64,000 nucleotides of DNA from Saprospiraceae bacterium (GTDB taxonomy: Bacteria > Bacteroidota > Bacteroidia > Chitinophagales > Saprospiraceae), in contig JAEUUT010000062.1 in NCBI GenBank assembly GCA_016787415.1, positions 1-64,000 of the forward strand. The letters are read 5' to 3'. The notes beneath the pieces were generated by a model. That model did not search any database, was not told the DNA's origin, and saw nothing but the letters and a program-made list of their open reading frames with translations. Below are positions 8,821 to 15,064 of the stretch, piece after piece. The translations under genes and the position numbers were made by a program. Within the stretch, counting starts at the first letter, position 1. Each line of letters opens with the position of its first letter.

Positions 8821-9044
8821 TGATGTATTTTGGTGTTTTGGTGTTTTGGTGTTTTGGTGTTTTGGTGTTTTGGAGGGCGTTGCTTTTAGCATTGGAAGTT
8901 AAGGGTACTCCAAATTTACTGAAAAGATACTCCAAGTTTACTGAAATAGAATCCGATAAAACGCCATGCTCCCCAACTTAATCCAAAATGCCAAGAGCAA
9001 TGCACCACCAAAACACAAAAACCCCAAAACACAAAAACACAATG
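8821..9044. repeat. Inverted intergenic repeat with GTTTTGGT words, second copy
   Basis: The left arm (about 8831-8872) carries six GTTTTGGT-type words, then a GGGCGTTGCTTTTAGCATTGG core. The right half has the inverted core CAAAATGCCAAGAGCAATGC and CAAAACAC words running to the aroC stop codon. The centre holds a 19-bp direct repeat. Confidence 0.8.
8906..8946. repeat. 19-bp direct repeat in the centre of the element
   Basis: TACTCCAAATTTACTGAAA (8906-8924) is repeated with one mismatch at 8928-8946, a period of 22 bp. The pair is flanked by weakly inverted AAGTTAAGGG / CCCCAACTTA segments. Confidence 0.65.
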
Positions 9045-10124
9045 TTACACCCGATTGGCGCGTGCCCGCAACAAATGATCGGCCAGTACCAGCGCCGCCA
9101 TCGCTTCCACGATGGGCACGGCGCGAGGCACCACACAGGGGTCGTGGCGGCCTTTCCCGCTCACTGTCACGGGTTCATCGGCGGCATTGAACGACTCCTG
9201 GTCGCGCATGATCGTTGCCACGGGTTTGAATGCTGTACGGAAATAGATGTCCATTCCATTGGAAATGCCGCCCTGGATACCGCCGGAGAAATTGCTGCTG
9301 GTCAGTTGTCCGGGCTGTTGGGGTGGTTGGTTGAACTGGTCATTGTGCTGCGAACCCAGCATTTTCACGCCTTCAAAACCCGACCCGTATTCAAAACCCT
9401 TGGCAGCATTAATGCTGAGCATGGCTTTGCCGAGGTCGGCATGCAGTTTGTCAAAAACAGGCGCGCCCAGCCCCGGCGGACAGCCGCGCACCACGGCCGA
9501 CACGACCCCACCGATGGTGTCGCCCGCTTTCCGCACCTCTTTGATGAGGGCAATCATTTGTTCGGCCAGGGCAGTGTCGGGGCAACGCACATCGTTGGTT
9601 TCTGTGAGCGACAGATCAAGATCAGCATAGGATTTGTCCAATGCCAATGTGCCCACCTGGCTCACATACGCCTGAATATCAATACCTTGTGTTTTTAGAA
9701 ATAATTTTGCCAGTGCGCCCGCTGCTACGCGGGCGGCTGTTTCGCGGGCGCTGCTGCGGCCGCCACCCCTGAAATCGCGGTGGCCGAATTTGGTTTGCCA
9801 GGTATAATCAGCGTGACTCGGGCGGTATGCCGTTGCTATGTGGTCATAATCTTTACTGCGCTGGTCTTCGTTCGGGATAACGAAGGCAATAGGTGTGCCC
9901 GTGGTTTTGCCTTCAAATACACCGCTTAGCACCTGTACGGTATCACTTTCCTTGCGCTGCGTGACGATAGCGCTTTGTCCCGGGCGGCGCCGATCGAGTT
10001 CGTGCTGGATAAATTCCAGGTCGAACTCGATCCCTGCCGGGCAGCCATCCACGATGCAACCGATGGCAGCGCCATGTGATTCTCCAAAAGTAGTAACCCG
10101 AAAAAGTGTACCGAACGTGTTCAT
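9045..10124 (-). CDS. aroC: Chorismate synthase
   Basis: Final enzyme of the shikimate pathway. It converts 5-enolpyruvylshikimate-3-phosphate to chorismate with reduced FMN. Family signatures are GESHG near the N-terminus, [18 protein letters not shown] in the middle, and FKPVATI followed by [14 protein letters not shown] near the C-terminus. The 359-residue length is normal. The frame is open 16 codons upstream, but the ATG at 10124 gives the canonical [18 protein letters not shown] start. It is likely cytoplasmic and monocistronic: upstream is the 48-bp inverted repeat, downstream a GTTTTGGT element. Confidence 0.96.
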   Translation of the reverse strand: MNTFGTLFRVTTFGESHGAAIGCIVDGCPAGIEFDLEFIQHELDRRRPGQSAIVTQRKESDTVQVLSGVFEGKTTGTPIAFVIPNEDQRSKDYDHIATAYRPSHADYTWQTKFGHRDFRGGGRSSARETAARVAAGALAKLFLKTQGIDIQAYVSQVGTLALDKSYADLDLSLTETNDVRCPDTALAEQMIALIKEVRKAGDTIGGVVSAVVRGCPPGLGAPVFDKLHADLGKAMLSINAAKGFEYGSGFEGVKMLGSQHNDQFNQPPQQPGQLTSSNFSGGIQGGISNGMDIYFRTAFKPVATIMRDQESFNAADEPVTVSGKGRHDPCVVPRAVPIVEAMAALVLADHLLRARANRV

Positions 10125-10167
10125 GAATCCGCGATGTAGTTGGAGGGCAAAGGAAGGAAATTTTTGC

Positions 10168-10278
10168 AACACGGATTGCGCGGAGATTTACGGATTACAC
10201 GGATTGGATTACAACGCAATCATACTGACCGTTGTAATCCAATCCGTGTAATCCGTAAATCTCCGCGCAATCCGTGTT
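10168..10278. repeat. Perfect 48-bp inverted repeat with ACGGATT words
   Basis: Arms 10168-10215 and 10231-10278 are complementary at all 48 positions, with a 15-nt loop. Each arm contains repeated CGGATT words. The right arm ends on the base before the stop codon of the thioredoxin-fold gene (10279-10281). Confidence 0.95.
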
Positions 10279-11154
10279 TCACTGCTGCGGCACAAACTTC
10301 TTCTCGTACGATTCCCATGGCACCTTTTTATGGCTGTCGGTACCAAAATAATTGATGATGGCTTCCATTTTATTCGCGTCCTGATAGCCGCCGAGCGACT
10401 GGATGAGGTTCATGTTTTCATCCAGGAAAACGGTGGTGGGAAAGGTCAGGCGGTTGTTGAGCCATTCGGCAGCCAGTTCGTGGTGGCCGCGATTGCCGCT
10501 TTTTTTGAAGCGATAGGTTTTATCCTTAAAAACGATGTCGTTTTGCTGTTCTGCATTGAACTTCACCGGATAGTAGTGGTCGTTCAGGTATTTGGCTACG
10601 GCGCCGCTCACAAAGGTGGTGGAGTCCATGTGTTTGCACCAGCCGCACCAGGAAGTGTACACGTCGACAAAAATCTTGCGCTTTTCTGTCTTGCTTTTCT
10701 CCATGGCTTCTTCCAGGGTCATCCAGTTGACGGTAACGCGTTCTACGGGTTTGGTAGCCGCTTTTTTGCGTTGCGGAGAAGCGGCGGAAGGCAGGGTGCG
10801 GCTGGTCAGGGGGTTGCTGTAAGCCGGGCGGGTGCTGCTGCTACGGGTAGTCGTGGTGCCGCTGCCTGTGGCGGGGCGGTAACTGCCTTTGGCGGTCAGG
10901 GTAGCGTCGTTGCTCGTGCTGCGTTCGGCAGCATCTGTGCGGGTAGTGGTAGCGCCGCTGGAGCGCTCGGAAGTTTTTTGTGTTTTGGAGTCGCGGGTAG
11001 GGCTGGCATTATTTCGACTGGGACGGGCATCGGAGGGCGCAATGCTGGTTCTGCCAGAGTTGGCAGACGGCGTGTTGCCGCTCCGGGGCGTCGTCTGAGC
11101 CGGAAGCATCGCAGCAGTAAGGGCGATTATACAAACAATCAGGTATCTATACAT
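10279..11154 (-). CDS. Exported thioredoxin-fold protein with low-complexity linker
   Basis: A 291-residue protein. It starts with the signal peptide MYRYLIVCIIALTAAMLPAQ. Residues about 22-135 form a Ser/Thr/Arg/Pro-rich low-complexity linker. A thioredoxin-like domain follows, with the active site TSWCGWCKHMD (CxxC with GW between the cysteines) and the FLDENMNLIQSLGGY strand. The product is probably a periplasmic thiol oxidoreductase of the DUF255/thioredoxin_7 type, possibly acting on cytochrome c or envelope proteins. The disordered linker may tether the domain away from the membrane. The partner is unknown. A good -33/-7 promoter lies upstream. Confidence 0.87.
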   Translation of the reverse strand: MYRYLIVCIIALTAAMLPAQTTPRSGNTPSANSGRTSIAPSDARPSRNNASPTRDSKTQKTSERSSGATTTRTDAAERSTSNDATLTAKGSYRPATGSGTTTTRSSSTRPAYSNPLTSRTLPSAASPQRKKAATKPVERVTVNWMTLEEAMEKSKTEKRKIFVDVYTSWCGWCKHMDSTTFVSGAVAKYLNDHYYPVKFNAEQQNDIVFKDKTYRFKKSGNRGHHELAAEWLNNRLTFPTTVFLDENMNLIQSLGGYQDANKMEAIINYFGTDSHKKVPWESYEKKFVPQQ

Positions 11155-11189
11155 AGTCTTCTCTCCAGTTCGGTTTCTGATTCTGTGAA

Positions 11190-11221
11190 CAAAAGTAGCA
11201 TTCCTTTAACTGAAAAAACAA
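11190..11221 (-). promoter_or_regulatory. Bacteroidota -33/-7 promoter of the thioredoxin-fold gene
   Basis: Minus strand TTG (11221-11219), a 21-bp spacer, then TACTTTTG (11197-11190). The -7 box lies 36 bp upstream of the ATG at 11154. This matches the Bacteroidota primary-sigma consensus. Confidence 0.65.
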
Positions 11222-11369
11222 TGAAGGTCACCTGCCGAAGGTACTATTTAAAAGAACTTTAACCCTAAGTGTTATGAAAAAGGGGGCGGGGTGGTTTGGG
11301 TGGGATGGGAGCGGGTAGTTTTGACTCGGCAGGAAGGTCAGGGCATGCTGAGGCCAATCATCCGATAAC

Positions 11370-11400
11370 TTGCATCATGTGTTGCCCAAACCTATCTTTG
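11370..11400 (+). promoter_or_regulatory. Bacteroidota -33/-7 promoter of the small-ORF cluster
   Basis: TTG at 11370-11372, a 20-bp spacer, then TATCTTTG at 11393-11400. The ATG at 11416 follows after 15 bp. The consensus match supports the first small ORF being a real transcription unit with a very short leader. Confidence 0.6.
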
Positions 11401-11415
11401 TCAAAAATTCATCTA

Positions 11416-11592
11416 ATGACAGTTGTTCATGTAGTTGATAAGGAAGTAGCCGACCAGGTGTTAAACAACCTAGCTGATATTCGGCCGCTGATGCGGCAAG
11501 GGCGAATGAAAAGTTGGGGTTGGTGGCGTGAAAGGGTTATTGGTTTTACCTACATATTTGTACCAAAATCGATAAAAAATCATTTAATATGA
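11416..11592 (+). CDS. Small unknown protein (58 aa)
   Basis: Begins MTVVHVVDKEVADQVLNN and ends FVPKSIKNHLI, with a central RQGRMKSWGWWRERV. The mixed basic/aromatic composition has no recognised domain. The frame is open from 11296, but the promoter at 11370-11400 selects the ATG at 11416. It is followed after 9 bp by a second small ORF, so the two are probably co-transcribed. The arrangement recalls toxin-antitoxin pairs, but nothing in the sequence identifies one. Not recognised. Confidence 0.5.
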   Translation: MTVVHVVDKEVADQVLNNLADIRPLMRQGRMKSWGWWRERVIGFTYIFVPKSIKNHLI

Positions 11593-11601
11593 GTTTGAAT
11601 C

Positions 11602-11934
11602 ATGACGATGAAAATTCTAACGGTTAAAGAAGCGGTTGAATGGGTGAACAGCGGTAACAACCTGAAAGGAGTTGTATTGGAGGAAGACACAATTCAGCAA
11701 GTAAATGTGCGAGATGCCTTGGTTTTGGCCAGGGGAGGGATAGTCATTCCAGAAAAAAATATTTACTACAACGACAATGAAATTGAATATGATGAGGACA
11801 TTGACGACTTGATTATTACGAGTGGAATAGTTAATCTTTCATGGGAAGAGAAAGCAAAAAAATCTAAAGAACTTGGCGTGAAGGAAGAAAAAGAGGTCAT
11901 CGTTGATCTGGCGACTCAAAAAACCAGAAATTGA
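11602..11934 (+). CDS. Small unknown acidic protein (110 aa)
   Basis: Begins MTMKILTVKEAVEWVNSG and has a strongly acidic middle (NDNEIEYDEDIDDLII), ending in a charged tail. An internal ATG three codons in gives MKILTVKEAVEW. No known family was recognised. It lies 9 bp after the 58-residue ORF. The other reading frame at its 3' end stays open for a further 41 codons with protein-like composition, so the reading frame may be broken here. Confidence 0.5.
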   Translation: MTMKILTVKEAVEWVNSGNNLKGVVLEEDTIQQVNVRDALVLARGGIVIPEKNIYYNDNEIEYDEDIDDLIITSGIVNLSWEEKAKKSKELGVKEEKEVIVDLATQKTRN

Positions 11935-12028
11935 CGATTGGATAACAAAAAATAGAAAAAAAATAGAACTACTACTCAAACCAATCGTAATAAGCCTATT
12001 TGATGCAGAAAAGGCTATCAAAGGGTAG
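11903..12028 (+). pseudogene. Possible frameshifted C-terminal part of the preceding small gene, or a coupled micro-ORF
   Basis: In the +1 frame relative to the 110-residue ORF, the sequence from 11903 reads LIWRLKKPEIDDWITKNRK, continuing to IVISLFDAEKAIKG and a stop. It has no ATG and opens at a TTG. The composition (amphipathic, charged, ending FDAEKAIKG) looks coding. Either a one-base indel has split a gene of about 140 residues, or a translationally coupled short ORF exists. Both are inference. Confidence 0.3.
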
Positions 12029-12057
12029 ACATTGTAGTAGCGTTGCTCCATAACCCC

Positions 12058-12624
12058 TCAATGCCATTTCGGCAACGCACTATACTCATACGCCTCCATT
12101 TTGTCCAGCAATTCGCCTACGGAGGGCGCATCCAGGCATAAATTCCGGTTGTTGGCGCGCAAAAAGCCGTTGTCCACCATGTTGTCCATCATCGCCAGTA
12201 GTGGGTCATAATATCCCCGTACATTCAGCAGCCCAATCGGTTTTTGATACAGGTGCAACTGCGCCAGGGTAAGCGCTTCGAAGTGTTCATCCATCGAGCC
12301 ATAGCCACCTGGCATCGTGATCACACCGTCGGTATCGCGCAGGAGCAACACCCGGCGTTCGGACATACTTTCCACCCGAATCATATCCAGCACGCTGGGG
12401 TGACCGAGTTCGAGGCCGTCTAATTGGTGTGTGATGATGCCCGTGATCTGCCCATTGTGCGCCAGCACGGCATCGGCCAGCACGCCCATAAGGCCCACGC
12501 TGCCGCCACCGAACAACACGCGGATACCGCGCTCGGCGAGGGTTTTGCCTAATTCGTAGGCGGCTTCTTCAAACCAGGGGTGGGCGCCTTTGTTGGCTCC
12601 GCAGAAAACGGCAACGGAATTCAT
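12058..12624 (-). CDS. LOG family protein (TIGR00730), nucleotide phosphoribohydrolase
   Basis: A 188-residue Rossmann-like protein with the LOG family motif MPGGYGSMDEHFE, the nucleotide-binding and catalytic signature PGGxGxxxE, and an upstream VLFGGGSVGLMGVLADAV. Characterised members release free cytokinin bases or other nucleobases from nucleoside 5'-monophosphates. Earlier annotations as lysine decarboxylase are not supported for this size. The physiological substrate in Bacteroidota is unknown. It is probably monocistronic. A block of TGAGTGG-type words lies directly upstream of the start. Confidence 0.9.
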   Translation of the reverse strand: MNSVAVFCGANKGAHPWFEEAAYELGKTLAERGIRVLFGGGSVGLMGVLADAVLAHNGQITGIITHQLDGLELGHPSVLDMIRVESMSERRVLLLRDTDGVITMPGGYGSMDEHFEALTLAQLHLYQKPIGLLNVRGYYDPLLAMMDNMVDNGFLRANNRNLCLDAPSVGELLDKMEAYEYSALPKWH

Positions 12625-12656
12625 AGTGGTGAGTAGTGAGTGGTGAGTAGTGAGTT
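12625..12656. repeat. Single-armed tandem word block (TGGTGAG/TAGTGAG)
   Basis: Four copies of a 7-bp word (GTGAGTG or GTGAGTA) begin on the base after the start codon of the LOG gene. No complementary arm follows. Confidence 0.7.
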
Positions 12657-12764
12657 TTGGGGCGGCAAGATCGGATGCTTGGGGGAATTTTTACCAGGGA
12701 ATTTAACAGCGCTGAAAACGGGCTTAAAATTTGCAGCAGGTGTACACACAGCCCCGCTTTCCCT

Positions 12765-12772
12765 TAATTTTG
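12765..12772 (+). promoter_or_regulatory. Bacteroidota -7 box for the 12803 lipoprotein gene
   Basis: TAATTTTG followed by C, 30 bp before the ATG at 12803. Because it lies downstream of the open-frame ATG at 12731, it supports 12803 as the real start. Confidence 0.55.
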
Positions 12773-12802
12773 CAAATCCATAATCATATCCAACCGATTC
12801 CC

Positions 12803-14107
12803 ATGACGAAACACATATTCTACCTGGCGTTGCTCGCCCTTGCCATCAGCGCATGCGACAAAACAAATCCCGGCCCGATCCTGCCGACGGATGAACATTA
12901 CAAAATTCATATCAACAACGAATTCAACGAGTTGCAAGGCCGATACGCCATCTGGCTGAGCGACGATGAAGGTACGGTGCGCGCATTCCGCTGGGCCCTG
13001 GGCTCCGATACTTCGCAGATCGAAGTGCCCGACAGCAAGGAAGGCGAGGTGTTCGATTGCACGATAGCGCGGGTATTCGGATTTGAACGGCCGGGCTCGG
13101 GCATACGCGACACGACCATTACGCTGACTACCTACACAGCCCTGGCCGACGGGCAAACCATCCAACTGCGTAACCTGTCGTATATCCGTACCACCGACCT
13201 GACTTTTACACTCAATAATGTCACGTCTTTCGACTCGATTATTGTTGCCGACGGGCTCACCTTTACCCGGCCGCACGTTACTAACGGTTACAATGGCATC
13301 TATCAGGTGGAGCACACAGGGCGCATCTGGTTCCGCCTGCTGGCCAATGGCGATCCGCACTGGCGCTACCTCTATTTCGATAACATCACAGGGTCTTCGC
13401 TCAACCTGGGCAACCTGGATGTGAACCTGATGACCCTCAGTTTTGTACACCCGACCAATATCGTTTTCCCCTTCACATCTGCCTGGAAATACAAGGTATA
13501 TGGTGTGGTGGATACGGCTACTTTGCAGTTTTTGCCGCTGGGCGACCTGCGCCGGGCGCCAGGTGGCGCTGAAAAAGTGCTGAGTTCGCTGGATGTGTAC
13601 GAGCCGGTTGCCAATCCCGACTTTATGCCCGTGCCCAAACCGTACAACAGTTTCAGAATACAGGCAAATGGCGCCAGCGATGACGGCTACACCTATTACA
13701 GCGACGATTTTTACCAGACCTTGCCCGATCACCTCGATGCGCCGACATTCGACTTAGAGCCGACGCTCTTGTCTGAAAACCGCATTGCAGCCGCGCGCTG
13801 TGTGGGCGATTTCGATTTGTTGTCGTTCAACCGCACTTACAGCAGCGATTTATTGAATATCGCCTGGGAAGTGATTGCCAAGCCGGCCAGTAATGCCATC
13901 ATTTCCCAACGTTTGCCCGACATACCCAAAGACCTCCAGCGTTTTACACCGCTGGCCTTGTATCAATTTGGTAATCTGGTAAACGTCCGTGCTGAAAACT
14001 ATTCGCGGCTGAATGGCTACGACGCCGTATTGCAAAAACGCCTGCAAAATTCCGACCCGCTCTGGCAGGCAAAAGGCGGTTACCTGGGCCGCGAGGAACT
14101 TTATTGA
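12803..14107 (+). CDS. Putative lipoprotein of unknown function
   Basis: A 434-residue protein with a lipoprotein signal (MTKHIFYLALLALAISAC), followed by a long extracytoplasmic part rich in beta-strand-like sequence. Examples are the segments around YAIWLSDDEGTVRAFRW and GRIWFRLLANGDPHWRYLYF. No catalytic motif or named domain was recognised. The Cys after the signal predicts outer-membrane lipid anchoring. Its stop lies 22 bp before a methyltransferase gene in the same direction, so the two may be co-transcribed, although their functions look unrelated. Confidence 0.75.
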   Translation: MTKHIFYLALLALAISACDKTNPGPILPTDEHYKIHINNEFNELQGRYAIWLSDDEGTVRAFRWALGSDTSQIEVPDSKEGEVFDCTIARVFGFERPGSGIRDTTITLTTYTALADGQTIQLRNLSYIRTTDLTFTLNNVTSFDSIIVADGLTFTRPHVTNGYNGIYQVEHTGRIWFRLLANGDPHWRYLYFDNITGSSLNLGNLDVNLMTLSFVHPTNIVFPFTSAWKYKVYGVVDTATLQFLPLGDLRRAPGGAEKVLSSLDVYEPVANPDFMPVPKPYNSFRIQANGASDDGYTYYSDDFYQTLPDHLDAPTFDLEPTLLSENRIAAARCVGDFDLLSFNRTYSSDLLNIAWEVIAKPASNAIISQRLPDIPKDLQRFTPLALYQFGNLVNVRAENYSRLNGYDAVLQKRLQNSDPLWQAKGGYLGREELY

Positions 14108-14129
14108 AGCACACAGGGTTTTGCCGCGC

Positions 14130-14933
14130 ATGAACAACAACGACTGGAATACCTATTTCGAGGCCAACCGGGAAGGCTGGAATCTCCGCACAGAAGTGCA
14201 TAAAAACAGCACCTTTTACAATGTAGAAGATTGGAAAAAAGGCGGTAACAGCCTGACACCCATTGAATTGCGCGAAGTGGGCGATGTGCACGGCAAATCC
14301 CTCCTGCACCTGCAATGTCATTTCGGACAGGACACCCTGTCGTGGGCACGGCTCGGCGCTACCGTCACTGGCTGCGACCTATCGGATAAAGCCGTCGAGT
14401 ACGCCCGCGAACTCAGCGCGGAGTTGCAACTACCGGCTACTTTCGTATGCTGCAACCTGTACGACCTTCCGCAACACCTCGAAGGCCAATACGACATCAT
14501 TTTCACCTCCTACGGCACCATCGGCTGGCTACCCGACCTGGATCGCTGGGCTGCCGTGATCGCGCATTTCCTGAAACCCGGCGGTTTCTTCTATATCGCT
14601 GATTTTCACCCGGTTGTGTGGATGATGGATGACCGAATGGAATACCTGAAATATCCCTACCACGGCGGCGAGGTCATCCTGACCGAACAAACCGGCACGT
14701 ACGCGGAGCGCTACGCGGAAATCGAATACACGGAATATGGCTGGAACCACAGCCTTTCAGAAATTATAAACAGCCTGATTCGTCACGGCCTGCGTATCGA
14801 GTTTCTGAACGAGTATCCTTATTCGCCCTTCGACTGTTTTGATAAAACGATCAAAGGAGCGGATGGAAATTACAGAATCCAGGGGCTGGAAGGGATAATT
14901 CCGATGGTGTATTCGATAAAAGCAAGCGTGTGA
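14130..14933 (+). CDS. SAM-dependent class I methyltransferase
   Basis: A 267-residue methyltransferase. Motif I is LLHLQCHFGQDTLSWARLGA, with an acidic residue at the end of strand 2 (GCDLSDKAVEYAREL), then NLYDLPQHLEGQYDIIFTSYG as motif IV and FLKPGGFFYIADFHPVVW as post-motif IV. This combination, with the N-terminal WNLRTEVHKNSTFY segment, is a common bacterial family of unknown substrate. The stop codon (14931-14933) overlaps the first bases of a 44-bp inverted repeat, which probably forms the 3' end of the transcript. Confidence 0.85.
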   Translation: MNNNDWNTYFEANREGWNLRTEVHKNSTFYNVEDWKKGGNSLTPIELREVGDVHGKSLLHLQCHFGQDTLSWARLGATVTGCDLSDKAVEYARELSAELQLPATFVCCNLYDLPQHLEGQYDIIFTSYGTIGWLPDLDRWAAVIAHFLKPGGFFYIADFHPVVWMMDDRMEYLKYPYHGGEVILTEQTGTYAERYAEIEYTEYGWNHSLSEIINSLIRHGLRIEFLNEYPYSPFDCFDKTIKGADGNYRIQGLEGIIPMVYSIKASV

Positions 14934-15055
14934 ATCAGGATTTTTGGGATGTAAAGGATTAGAAGGATTCCCGTTGTGACGTTGAATCAATTTTTTAAAT
15001 TTACACATCGGAACGGGAATCCTTCTAATCCTTTACATCCCAAAAATCCTGATTC
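14932..15055. repeat. Perfect 44-bp inverted repeat with GGATT words
   Basis: Arms 14932-14975 and 15012-15055 are fully complementary around a 36-nt A/T-rich loop. Arms contain repeated GGATT/AAGGATT words. The left arm begins inside the stop codon of the methyltransferase. The right arm ends ten bases from the ccmF stop, with a short TGAGAGG block between. Confidence 0.95.
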
Positions 15056-15064
15056 TCACCTCTC

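Noticed and set aside
10087..10094. TACTTTTG box (minus strand) near the aroC start
   Set aside because: It lies downstream of the aroC start codon and encodes the conserved Thr-Thr-Phe-Gly of the enzyme, so the match is coding.
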